From [Clostridium] polysaccharolyticum (lineage in GTDB: Bacteria > Bacillota > Clostridia > Lachnospirales > Lachnospiraceae), in contig NZ_FOHN01000007.1 of the NCBI RefSeq assembly GCF_900111595.1, positions 1-64,000 of the forward strand: DNA of 64,000 nt. Direction: 5' to 3'. This document shows, piece by piece, positions 1 through 7,781 of this stretch (the first letter of the stretch is position 1; every line of letters begins with the position of its first letter). The notes under the pieces were generated by a model, which had not been told where the DNA came from, did not search any database, and saw only the letters and a program-made list of their open reading frames with translations. Made by a program: the position numbers and the translations under genes.

Positions 1-377
1 GGACAGATGTTAAACTTACGTAACAGCCATCTAGTTCCAAAGATTTCATGATAGGATTGGATGAATCGATAAGCCTCTAATCGATCTCCTTCGCAAAAAA
101 TGCCATAATCAGCTTGCTGATTTTCGTTTTTTAAAAACTCATTTTCCTTGCGTGCTTCAGCAAGTTCCTTTCGGAGTTTTAATATTTCCTGCATGGAATC
201 GTATTCTTCTTTGGCTTGGCTATTATTTTGGCATTCTTTGCGAAACTGATTGACCCAGTTAGATACACTGGCAGTTGATACTCCGTATTCTTCTGAAAGG
301 CTTTTGATGGTTCTTCCCTGCTCTAGATGAAGGCGGACAATTTGCTTTTTTGTTTCTGGTTCATAATTTTTTCTCAT
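1..377 (-). CDS. IS3-family-like transposase, N-terminal part, cut by window edge
   Basis: Reading from an ATG at 377 toward position 1 gives 125 codons with no stop. The start is preceded on the minus strand by a GGAAGAGAGG ribosome binding region. Residues 1–45 look like the helix-turn-helix of IS3-type OrfA (SLSEEYGVSTASVSNWVNQF), followed by a leucine-rich coiled coil (LRKELAEARKENEFLKNEN). The end (EAYRFIQSYHEIFGTRWLL) resembles the beginning of an OrfB-type integrase part. In many IS3 elements OrfA and OrfB are joined by frameshifting, whereas here the two parts appear to share one frame. The DDE catalytic domain lies outside the window, so activity cannot be judged. Confidence 0.75.
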   Translation of the reverse strand, partial: MRKNYEPETKKQIVRLHLEQGRTIKSLSEEYGVSTASVSNWVNQFRKECQNNSQAKEEYDSMQEILKLRKELAEARKENEFLKNENQQADYGIFCEGDRLEAYRFIQSYHEIFGTRWLLRKFNIC

Positions 378-451
378 AATTGTATCCTCTCTTCCTTTAT
401 AAGATTATATCTTATTAGGTAGAGGTGTTACAACTTTAGTTTACCACAACA
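1..451 (-). mobile_element. right end of an IS3-like insertion sequence
   Basis: The transposase is followed by a non-coding tail. The outer end read inward from about 451 begins TGTTGTGGTAAACTAAAG, and a 5'-TG...CA-3' boundary is usual for IS3 elements. The other end is outside the window, so the inverted repeat and any target duplication cannot be verified. The boundary is an estimate. Confidence 0.45.
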
Positions 452-912
452 TATTATCCTTCTTTCGTTTTAAGATTGTGTAGAGTTTAACTAGTACTGT
501 AACCTTTTTTGCAGCTTATCATTTATTATTGTACTAGAATTTGAAATAGATGAAAAAAATTTATTTTATTGTAATATAAAGCTATATTTTCATTACAAGC
601 TGTTTCAATACGGTAAGTTGCTTTACATTATCTGCCATTCTACCATATCTTTGGTTCCTGTTCAAGTAAAATGATTCATGCACAGCATTGAAAGGTGGCA
701 TTCCACACATATGAAATTTTTATCACGAATAATAAAAAACAGATAAATTACAACAGAAGGCATTTATGATAAAATCACACTTAAATCATATCATGCGATA
801 TCATATAGGAAAAATATGATATACTGGTGTTTCTTTTTTTCTAGCAGAAACGTCAGAAAAAAATTAATGATTTACAAGAAAGAACGATTGGATGAAGGAG
901 CGTGATTGATAA
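452..912 (+). promoter_or_regulatory. upstream region of the nitrogenase-like operon with ATATCAT repeats
   Basis: This is 461 bases without a gene, AT-rich. At about 787–824 it holds ATATCAT twice, separated by GCG, and then the inverted form ATGATAT about 10 bases on. This gives a pattern ATATCATAT–7 nt–ATATGATAT. It overlaps a possible -10 (TATACT, about 819–824), so it looks like an operator for a dimeric regulator. A GAAGGAG ribosome binding site at about 895–901 serves the ATG at 913. No gene for the regulator is visible. Confidence 0.35.
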
Positions 913-2508
913 ATGTCAATTAATCTGGGTATGAGTTCTGTGGAGAACCGGGAAATGCGTCTGGGGACTATCATAGGATGGGATGGCAAAGCTTCAAGCC
1001 TTGTTGAAGAATCAAATTATGTAGAACGAAGTCAGACTAAACAAGGAAAAAAAACGGATGGCAGCTGTGGAACAAAAAGTTATTGTAAGCTGTGTGAGCT
1101 TAATTCACCTTTAAACCAGCAGACTATGTGTGCCAATGCGATTGTGGAATGCCAGATTGGGAATATAACGGACTGTATCCTTATACAGCATGCACCAATT
1201 GGATGTTCAGCAGATAATCCATGGTTTAACCTTGCATTTAACATGGGGCTGGAAAGAAGAAATAAACCAGCACAGAATCTTAAAATTTATAGTACCAATT
1301 TATTGGAAAGTGATATGGTCTTTGGGGCAAGCAATAAGCTTCGCCAGACATGTAAGGATGCTTTTGAACGTGAGCATCCAAGGGCTATTTTTATCTCTAT
1401 GGCTTGTGCTACTGCAATTATTGGTGAGGACATTGATGATATTGCAGAACAGATGGAAGGGGAACTTGGTATTCCAGTAATTCCATTGCATTGTGAAGGC
1501 TTCCGATCGAAACACTGGAGCACTGGATTTGATATCTCGCAACATGGTGTACTTCGCCAGATTGTCAAGAAAAAGCCACAAAAGCAGAAAGATTTAATTA
1601 ATATCATTGCCTTGTGGGGGACAGACTATTTTACACCACTTTTGAAGCCAATGGGACTGCGTGTAAACTATATGATTGATATGGCCAGCTATGATGAATT
1701 AGCACAGGCTAGTGAAGCTGTGGCAACCGCTACATTTTGTAATACATTGGGTTCTTATATGGCAACAGGACTTGAGGAACATTTTGGCGTGCCACAAGTA
1801 GATGCACCACAGCCATACGGATTTCGTGGAACGGATGAGTGGCTTCGTGCAATTGCCAGAATCGTTGGAAAAGAAGAAGAAACGGAACAATACATACAGG
1901 CGGAACATGCCCGTATACTTCCAAAAGTACAGGAACTTAGAGAAAAAATGAAAGGCATCCGTGGTTTTGTTATGACTGGATCTGCTTATGCACATGGACT
2001 GATTACTGTACTTAAGGAACTGGGGATTGAAGTGGAGGGTTCTATTATTTTCCATCACGATCCTGTGTATGATGGTGCAGGAGAGAATCAGAATACATTG
2101 AAGGAACTGGTTGATCATTATGGAGATGTAAAATATTATACCGTTAGCAAGACGGAAGCTTATCAGCTTACGAATCTTTTTAACCGTATCCAAAAGCCTG
2201 ATTTTGTTATTATCCGTCATCAGGGATTAGCACCAGAAGCAGCCAAACTTGGTATTCCAGCATTAGCAATGGGAGATGAGCATATTCCAGTTGGTTATGA
2301 TGGAATGGTTCGTACAGGAGAGATCCTTTTAAATATCATAGCAAGAAAGAAATTCAATAAGGTTCTGCAAAAACATGTGTCAGTACCTTATTCAGACTGG
2401 TGGGTTCGTCAGGAAGATCCATTTCTGCTTGCACATGATAAAGAAATACTGGATAAGATTGTTCCAGTCAAAACGGAATCATTTTTAGAAGAGGAGGACG
2501 AATATTAA
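913..2508 (+). CDS. nitrogenase-like component 1, alpha (NifD-like) subunit
   Basis: This 531-residue protein belongs to the nitrogenase component 1 superfamily (NifD/NifE/BchN/CfbD/MarD types). Three cysteines sit where NifD binds the P-cluster: C73, C98 (HAPIGC) and C165 (ACATAIIGEDID). The CEGFR motif follows at about 194. C276 (FCNTLGSYMATGLEEHFGVP) aligns with the FeMo-cofactor cysteine of NifD. A histidine near the cofactor-ligand region (GDEHIPVGYDG, H457) may match the second ligand, but the alignment there is uncertain. The N-terminal extension carries extra cysteines C52, C58 and C61. The stop overlaps the start of the NifK-like gene, so they are translationally coupled. The substrate is unknown. 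It could reduce N2, a C–S compound or a tetrapyrrole. No nifH, nifB, nifE or nifN is present nearby, so a true nitrogenase is not supported by this window. Confidence 0.8.
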   Translation: MSINLGMSSVENREMRLGTIIGWDGKASSLVEESNYVERSQTKQGKKTDGSCGTKSYCKLCELNSPLNQQTMCANAIVECQIGNITDCILIQHAPIGCSADNPWFNLAFNMGLERRNKPAQNLKIYSTNLLESDMVFGASNKLRQTCKDAFEREHPRAIFISMACATAIIGEDIDDIAEQMEGELGIPVIPLHCEGFRSKHWSTGFDISQHGVLRQIVKKKPQKQKDLINIIALWGTDYFTPLLKPMGLRVNYMIDMASYDELAQASEAVATATFCNTLGSYMATGLEEHFGVPQVDAPQPYGFRGTDEWLRAIARIVGKEEETEQYIQAEHARILPKVQELREKMKGIRGFVMTGSAYAHGLITVLKELGIEVEGSIIFHHDPVYDGAGENQNTLKELVDHYGDVKYYTVSKTEAYQLTNLFNRIQKPDFVIIRHQGLAPEAAKLGIPALAMGDEHIPVGYDGMVRTGEILLNIIARKKFNKVLQKHVSVPYSDWWVRQEDPFLLAHDKEILDKIVPVKTESFLEEEDEY

Positions 2509-3776
2509 TGGCAAAATCAAAAGGAGGAACCATCGTTCATGCTCATTATGCTTGTGCAGTCGGTGCAGCATATACGGTTGCAGCAATTAAAGGAGGAGTG
2601 CCGATTGCAAATTGTGGACCAGGATGTATGTACAAGCAATTTTTCTTTATGAGCTTTGATAATGGATTTCAGGGAGTATCAGGTGCAGGAGGCGGTAATG
2701 TTCCAAGTGCAAATGTAGGGGAAAATGATATTGTCTTTGGAGGTACGAAAAAACTGGATGCGCTAGTGCAGTCTTCCCTTGCTGTATTAAAAGGAGATTT
2801 ATACGTTGTCTTGACAGGCTGTTCAGGAGAACTGATTGGTGATGATGTTGGATCGGTTGTGCGAAAATACCAGAAAAGTGGCTATCCAGTTGTTTTTGCC
2901 GATACAGGCGCATACAATGGACCAAAAGAGAAAGGCCTTATTAACTTGTGGTTTGAAACTCCATACTTTAATATGAACTGGCGTGGTGATTATCTGGAGA
3001 TTGTTAGAATTCTGAGAGGGGCGGGCTTTAAAGTAAATGTGCTTTTTGGACCAGAAAGCGGTGGGGCTAAGGAATGGAAAGAGATTCCCAAAGCACAGTT
3101 TAATCTGGTATTATCTACATGGAATGGATTAAAAATCGCAAAACATCTCGAGAAAAAATATGGCCAGCCTTATATTCATGTTCCAGTGATTCCGATTGGG
3201 GAAGAAGATACCACCGCATTTATCCGAAAACTTGTGGAATATGCAGGGATTGACAAGACACAGTCAGAGGAATTCATTAGCCAGGAATCCGGAATTTATT
3301 ATTATTTCCTAGAACACTTTTCGGATTTTTTCTCAGAGTACTGGTATGGACTTCCAGCAAAGTTTGCCACAATTGGGAATAGTTCTGATAATATTGCGTT
3401 GACGAAGTTTCTTGCAGATCAGATAGGACTGATACCAGTAAAACAAATTATTACAGATAATCCACCGGAAAAGTACCGTGACCAGATACGAGAATTGTAT
3501 CGTAATCTTTCGGAAGAGGTATCTGTGGAGGTAGAATTCCTTGAAGATGGATATCTTGTGGAACAATCTCTTAGCAAGGCGGATTTTGGCAGTGGAAAAC
3601 CACTTGTGCTGGGAAGTACATGGGAAAGTGATGCTGCACGTGAACGGGATGCATTGCTGATAGAAGTCAGCGTCCCTGCCACAGAAACGTTAGTGGTGAA
3701 TCGCAGTTACATTGGGTATCGAGGTGCTTTAACACTATTAGAACGAATTTATTCAGCGGCAGTTGGTGGAAAATAA
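2508..3776 (+). CDS. nitrogenase-like component 1, beta (NifK-like) subunit
   Basis: This 422-residue partner of the preceding gene overlaps it by one base. It starts close to the first P-cluster-type cysteine, so it lacks the long N-terminal arm of true NifK. Candidate P-cluster ligands are C16 (HYACAVG), C40 (GPGC) and C105 (TGCSGELIGDD). C36 is an additional cysteine close by. The IVFGGTKKLDALV motif (about 75–87) is the usual component 1 motif after the second cysteine. With the alpha subunit it should form an alpha2beta2 enzyme fed by a NifH-like reductase encoded elsewhere. The family and pairing are secure; the reaction is not. Confidence 0.8.
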   Translation: MAKSKGGTIVHAHYACAVGAAYTVAAIKGGVPIANCGPGCMYKQFFFMSFDNGFQGVSGAGGGNVPSANVGENDIVFGGTKKLDALVQSSLAVLKGDLYVVLTGCSGELIGDDVGSVVRKYQKSGYPVVFADTGAYNGPKEKGLINLWFETPYFNMNWRGDYLEIVRILRGAGFKVNVLFGPESGGAKEWKEIPKAQFNLVLSTWNGLKIAKHLEKKYGQPYIHVPVIPIGEEDTTAFIRKLVEYAGIDKTQSEEFISQESGIYYYFLEHFSDFFSEYWYGLPAKFATIGNSSDNIALTKFLADQIGLIPVKQIITDNPPEKYRDQIRELYRNLSEEVSVEVEFLEDGYLVEQSLSKADFGSGKPLVLGSTWESDAARERDALLIEVSVPATETLVVNRSYIGYRGALTLLERIYSAAVGGK

Positions 3777-3788
3777 GGTGGTGGATTG

Positions 3789-4235
3789 ATGGAACATAAT
3801 CAAGTGTACCGTTTTCGAGTTGCACTTGCAAGCAGTGATGGACAAACTATTGACTGCCATTTTGGCAATACAGAAAACTTTTATATTTATGAGATTGATC
3901 AGAATGAAACTTGGAAACAGATTGCAATTAGAGAAAACAGTAATCTAAAGAACGATACTTCTTCAACAGCAAATCAGGGGAAAACCTGTGGCGGGGGAGG
4001 CTGTAGTGGCCCTGGAGGAAAGTGTCATGGTTCTTTGGAAAATGTAAGCTTTCTTTCGGACTGCAGCTATCTGCTTGCTTCCAAGGTTGGAATGAAAAGT
4101 TCAAAACTTTTGTATCGAGAGGATATCGCTGTTCTAGAGGTAACCTTGCCGATTGAAGAAGCATTTCCAAAGTTAATTGCTTATGAAAAAAGAAGAAGTA
4201 AAAACTGGACGATAAAGAATAAGAAAATTGGATAA
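3789..4235 (+). CDS. NifX/NifB-C-terminal-like cofactor-binding protein
   Basis: The 148-residue product has the dinitrogenase iron–molybdenum cofactor fold (NifX, NafY and NifB C-terminus). The N-terminal motif is RVALASSDGQTIDCHFGNTE, and a matching C-terminal half follows (about 88–135). Between them lies an insertion CGGGGCSGPGGKCHG (C67, C72, C79, H80), a Cys/Gly-rich loop that could hold a metal cluster. The ATG at 3789 is preferred over the TTG at 3786 because of the AAGGTGGTGG region upstream. It follows the NifK-like gene by 12 bases and is the last gene of the operon. Likely roles are cofactor carrier or assembly factor for the nitrogenase-like enzyme. This is inferred from family and position. 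Confidence 0.7.
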   Translation: MEHNQVYRFRVALASSDGQTIDCHFGNTENFYIYEIDQNETWKQIAIRENSNLKNDTSSTANQGKTCGGGGCSGPGGKCHGSLENVSFLSDCSYLLASKVGMKSSKLLYREDIAVLEVTLPIEEAFPKLIAYEKRRSKNWTIKNKKIG

Positions 4236-4250
4236 TTAGCAAAAGGATTA

Positions 4251-4297
4251 AAAAGGAACAAAGACTTAAGCAGAGAATGGTCTTTGTTCCTTTTTGG
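4251..4297 (+). terminator. rho-independent terminator of the nitrogenase-like operon
   Basis: AAAAAGGAACAAAGAC pairs with GTCTTTGTTCCTTTTT across a short loop, ending in a T-rich tract. It lies about 15 bases after the stop codon of the NifX-like gene. Confidence 0.8.
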
Positions 4298-4598
4298 CCT
4301 TTTTCTAGTACTGTCAGGAAGAACATTAAACGAAAAAATGAGAAAAACGGGTTTGGTGTTTTGTAATTATGTGTTGAAAAGCAGCAGGAATTTTGGTAGA
4401 ATGTAAAAAGAAATTGTTGGAAGATACAATGGTTTACAAAACTGAATTATGAAGAATATTCCATTTTTGCTCCGCATAAGATTCTATATGGGTTTGAGGA
4501 GATTTTAGGGGGATAAAATGGTTTAGGAAACTGAAAAAAGGTTTTGCTCCGCAAACTGTGTTTTTAGCCCAGTAATAACAAGGGTTTCAGAAGACGGG
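4298..4598 (+). promoter_or_regulatory. CRISPR leader
   Basis: This AT-rich, gene-free stretch sits directly before the first repeat. The array's degenerate repeat lies at the opposite end, so transcription and acquisition should run from here. It contains a partial internal duplication (TTTTGCTCCGCA at about 4465 and 4543). From about 4446 onward it resembles a second copy at about 6098–6218, which supports its identity as a functional leader. Confidence 0.65.
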
Positions 4599-5796
4599 GT
4601 TAAGTAATGCAAAGCCCCGTAAGGGGACGGAAACAAAAACAGAACGACATAAAAAGTCCTCACTTTGTTCGTTAAGTAATGCAAAGCCCCGTAAGGGGAC
4701 GGAAACTAGAGACAACCTCCTTTCCTAATAATGTTTTTTTTAAGTTAAGTAATGCAAAGCCCCGTAAGGGGACGGAAACCATTGTATTCCTCTGCAGGTA
4801 TTTCAGCTAAATAAGTTAAGTAATGCAAAGCCCCGTAAGGGGACGGAAACAATATTTTCTCCTATTGATTCAATACAACGTATTCTGTTAAGTAATGCAA
4901 AGCCCCGTAAGGGGACGGAAACTGAGGTAGCCACCCTCGAAAATAAAGCTATAAGTTTGTTAAGTAATGCAAAGCCCCGTAAGGGGACGGAAACCCATCC
5001 CTCTATTGAGGTAATACTAATTAACTATTTTAAGTTAAGTAATGCAAAGCCCCGTAAGGGGACGGAAACTCTTCCATGCCTTCATAGTAAGGCTTAACAG
5101 TATCGTTAAGTAATGCAAAGCCCCGTAAGGGGACGGAAACCATATCTGGACATGCTGGACAATGTTTGATTTCCAAGTTAAGTAATGCAAAGCCCCGTAA
5201 GGGGACGGAAACTTCTATATCCGTATGCCATATATACTACCTCTTTTCTTTAGTTAAGTAATGCAAAGCCCCGTAAGGGGACGGAAACCTTGTCTTCAAT
5301 ATATTCAATCCATGCGTCTCTCAGTTAAGTAATGCAAAGCCCCGTAAGGGGACGGAAACTCTTCTAAAATAAATACATTAATTTCTTCTCCTTTAAGTTA
5401 AGTAATGCAAAGCCCCGTAAGGGGACGGAAACTTAAAAGTACATCTTGGACTGGTGCAAGAATACTAGGTTAAGTAATGCAAAGCCCCGTAAGGGGACGG
5501 AAACAAGATTCGGATGGGGGTACGAAACAGCAGGATGAGTTAAGTAATGCAAAGCCCCGTAAGGGGACGGAAACTATGCACATCTTTTGCCAGCAGGGAT
5601 AGAATATGTTAGGTTAAGTAATGCAAAGCCCCGTAAGGGGACGGAAACTCGTAATTGTTAGCATTAAAAATAGTTCGTTCTTTATGTTAAGTAATGCAAA
5701 GCCCCGTAAGGGGACGGAAATATACCAAATTGTTCAATGACATGTCCGCAATATTCAGCAGTTAATTAATACAGATCCCCGTAAGGGGATGGAAAT
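4599..5796 (+). CRISPR. CRISPR array, 17 repeats and 16 spacers, no cas genes in window
   Basis: The 36-base repeat begins GTTAAGTAATGCAAAG, contains the hairpin CCCCGTAAGGGG and ends GACGGAAAC. Repeats start at 4599, 4671, 4744, 4815, 4887, 4959, 5034, 5105, 5177, 5253, 5324, 5397, 5469, 5539, 5613, 5686 and 5761. The first 15 are identical. The sixteenth ends in T instead of C. The last is degenerate, marking the trailer end. Spacers are 34–40 bases and all different. The GGAAAC-type 3' handle is seen with several type I and III systems, but the subtype cannot be set without cas genes. Confidence 0.98.
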
Positions 5797-6097
5797 GTGA
5801 TAAAATGTTGAAGTAAAAGGCGGGGTTATGAAATGTGTCAGCCGTGGCGGCTATAATTGGAGAAAGTTGTAGAACAGTGGGATTTCACATTTATAACGAT
5901 TGAGTAGAAGGTATATATGTAGGTAAGTTTAAACTGCATATTATCAAAGGATGCATCATGTTGGCTATAATCCACAATGTATTAATGGTTTCATCAGGAT
6001 TATGAGTGTTACAGCAATATAGTTGTTGTTATGGTCATGATAGGCATCAATATTTGAAAAAGAGAATTGTTGTGAAACATGGTTATATATAAACTTT
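5797..6097. other. non-coding stretch between intact and decayed CRISPR arrays
   Basis: No convincing gene is seen in these 300 bases. The sequence just after the last repeat (GTGATAAAATGTTGAAGTAAAAG) resembles the one after the decayed array at 6325 (GCGATAAAAAAATAAAAG), so both array trailers probably derive from one ancestor. Confidence 0.4.
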
Positions 6098-6324
6098 ATT
6101 ATGAAGAATATTCCGTTTTTTGCTATATGTAAAATTACATATAGGTTTAAAAATGTTTTAGAAAGCTGGAAATGGATTTTACTTCGTAAATCGTATTTTG
6201 ATCTGGTAATAGCAAGGTTCTCAATAATATAGATCCCCGTAAGGGGACTGAAATGATTATTGTAGTTACTATTATTATAATAATCATTAATGCATTTTGT
6301 ATGGCCTCGTAAGGGGACGGAAAT
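6098..6324 (+). CRISPR. decayed second CRISPR leader with two relic repeats
   Basis: Positions 6098–6218 resemble the leader at 4446–4598: ATTATGAAGAATATTCC is shared exactly, followed by recognisable but diverged blocks ending in a GTAATAgCAAGG-type segment. Two degenerate repeats follow, ending at 6254 (GATCCCCGTAAGGGGACTGAAAT) and 6324 (CTCGTAAGGGGACGGAAAT). Their 70-base spacing equals one repeat–spacer unit. The 5' halves of the repeats are badly eroded. This appears to be a remnant of a duplicated array. Confidence 0.65.
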
Positions 6325-6338
6325 GCGATAAAAAAATA

Positions 6339-6382
6339 AAAGTACTGTCACTGATAAAAATTTTTAGTGGCAGTACTTTTTT
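6339..6382. terminator. strong bidirectional hairpin terminator
   Basis: AAAAGTACTGTCACT pairs with AGTGGCAGTACTTTT with one G·T-type mismatch and is followed by a T run. It insulates the CRISPR region from the GntR promoter just downstream. Confidence 0.75.
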
Positions 6383-6384
6383 GC

Positions 6385-6413
6385 TTGACATATTCCTGAA
6401 TTCAGAATATACT
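6385..6413 (+). promoter_or_regulatory. sigma-A promoter of the GntR–ABC operon
   Basis: TTGACA (6385–6390) and TATACT (6408–6413) are separated by 17 bases, close to the consensus. The promoter lies about 60 bases before the regulator start. Confidence 0.8.
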
Positions 6414-6429
6414 AACTGTATTAATATAA

Positions 6430-6454
6430 ATAGTACACCTAGTACACATAGTAC
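6430..6454 (+). promoter_or_regulatory. probable GntR/YtrA operator
   Basis: TAGTACACCTAGTACACATAGTAC carries GTAC three times at regular spacing, just downstream of the promoter and before the regulator's ribosome binding site. AGTACAC-type half-sites are typical of YtrA-subfamily operators, so autorepression is likely. Confidence 0.5.
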
Positions 6455-6472
6455 GGTGTGAAAGGAGAAGGC

Positions 6473-6844
6473 ATGATTCATATTGATTATAAGGATTCAC
6501 GTCCTTTATATGAACAGATTAGCAGCAAGCTAAGTGTTTTGATTTTGCATGGAGTGTTTGAACCAGACAGTCAGCTGCCATCCGTCCGGAATCTGGCGGT
6601 AGAACTTGCAATTAATCCCAATACCATACAGAAGGCATACGCAGACTTAGAACGGAAAGGATATATTTATTCTGTAAAAGGAAAAGGAAACTTTGTATCA
6701 GATACGTCGAAAATTCAGGAGGAAAAGAAGATGGAGTTAATCGAAAAGTTTAAAGCCCTTGTAAAAGAAGCCAGTGAGTTAGGCGTAGGCATTGAAGACA
6801 TTAAGCAAGTATTGGAACAGTATTATCCAATAGCAAATAGTTAA
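6473..6844 (+). CDS. GntR-family (YtrA subfamily) transcriptional regulator
   Basis: The 123-residue product has an N-terminal winged helix (RPLYEQISSKLSVLILHGVF ... LPSVRNLAVELAINPNTIQKAYADLERKGYIYSVKGKG) and only a short C-terminal helical tail. This is the layout of the small YtrA subfamily, which controls ABC transporter operons. The ATG at 6473 is chosen over an in-frame GTG at 6458 because AAAGGAG (6461–6467) is correctly spaced only for the former. It is the first gene of an operon with an ABC ATPase and two permeases. It probably represses that operon via the GTAC repeats upstream and responds to an unknown inducer, in known cases often a cell-envelope antibiotic. Confidence 0.85.
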   Translation: MIHIDYKDSRPLYEQISSKLSVLILHGVFEPDSQLPSVRNLAVELAINPNTIQKAYADLERKGYIYSVKGKGNFVSDTSKIQEEKKMELIEKFKALVKEASELGVGIEDIKQVLEQYYPIANS

Positions 6845-6881
6845 AAGGGAAACAAAGTAATTTCAATAGGAGAGTGGAAAG

Positions 6882-7781
6882 ATGATTAACATAAATGGAG
6901 TATCGAAAACATTTGATGATATATGTGCTATAAAGCATGTAACATTAAACATTCAAGAAGGCATGGTTTTCGGGCTGATTGGTACCAATGGAGCCGGAAA
7001 AAGTACACTTCTTAGGATGCTTAGTGGAGTATTTAAACCTGATGAAGGAACGATTTTAGTAGATGGTGAGCCAGTGTATGACAATGTGAAGGTAAAAAGT
7101 GAAATCTTTTATCTTTCAGACGAACAGTACTTTTTTCCAGAAGCAGCTCCAGCCACTATGGCAGAATATTACAATGGCATTTATCCAAAGTATGATTTAG
7201 AACGTTTTTATGCCTTATTAGAAAAGTTCAGACTAGACAGAAAACGCAAAATGAAAACATTTTCAAAGGGAATGAAAAGACAGGTTGCATTTTTGCTTGG
7301 AATCTGTGCCAATACAAAATATTTATTATGTGATGAAACCTTTGATGGACTGGATCCTTTAATGAGACAAGGAATGAAAAGCCTGTTTGCCAAAGAAGTG
7401 GCAGAACGTGATTTTACACCAGTTATTGCTTCGCATAACTTAAGGGAATTAGAAGATATCTGTGACAGCATTGGACTTTTGCATCAAGGTGGAGTGCTTC
7501 TTTCCGAAGATATCGTGGCACTGAAATTAGACCTTCATAAAGTGCAGTTTGTGTTGCCGGATGGAAAGACAGCGAAAGAAATATTAGAAGGATTCCAGAT
7601 AGTTTCATGTGGAAGACAGGGAAAATTAGTGACCGCAACTGTCCGTGGAGATGAGGTAAGAATTGTAGAACGTATGAAGAAAGAAGCTTCGGTATTCTAT
7701 GAAGTACTGCCTCTTAGTCTGGAAGAGATCTTTATAAGTGAAACGGAGGCTGTAGGTTATGACCTTAAAGACATCATATAA
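6882..7781 (+). CDS. ABC transporter ATP-binding protein of the GntR-controlled operon
   Basis: This 299-residue ATPase has Walker A GTNGAGKST (about 34–42), signature FSKGMKRQV, Walker B YLLCDETFDGLD and the switch histidine region SHNLRELED. A C-terminal extension of about 85 residues is typical of ATPases paired with separate permeases. The ATG at 6882 follows AGGAGAG. It overlaps the first permease by 23 bases. The substrate is unknown. YtrA-type operons usually handle peptide antibiotics or envelope stress, and this role is inferred from context. Confidence 0.85.
   Translation: MININGVSKTFDDICAIKHVTLNIQEGMVFGLIGTNGAGKSTLLRMLSGVFKPDEGTILVDGEPVYDNVKVKSEIFYLSDEQYFFPEAAPATMAEYYNGIYPKYDLERFYALLEKFRLDRKRKMKTFSKGMKRQVAFLLGICANTKYLLCDETFDGLDPLMRQGMKSLFAKEVAERDFTPVIASHNLRELEDICDSIGLLHQGGVLLSEDIVALKLDLHKVQFVLPDGKTAKEILEGFQIVSCGRQGKLVTATVRGDEVRIVERMKKEASVFYEVLPLSLEEIFISETEAVGYDLKDII

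Noticed and set aside
1699-2220. 173-residue open frame antisense to the NifD-like gene
   Set aside because: No ribosome binding site, odd composition and complete overlap with a well-supported gene on the other strand.
913-3776. reading the DK pair as a true molybdenum nitrogenase
   Set aside because: No nifH, nifB, nifE or nifN nearby, a NifK-like chain without the usual N-terminal arm and strong divergence. Only 'nitrogenase-like' can be supported.
5965-6351. 128-residue minus-strand frame across the decayed CRISPR region
   Set aside because: It runs through leader and repeat remnants, has low-complexity Asn/Ile runs and no start signals.
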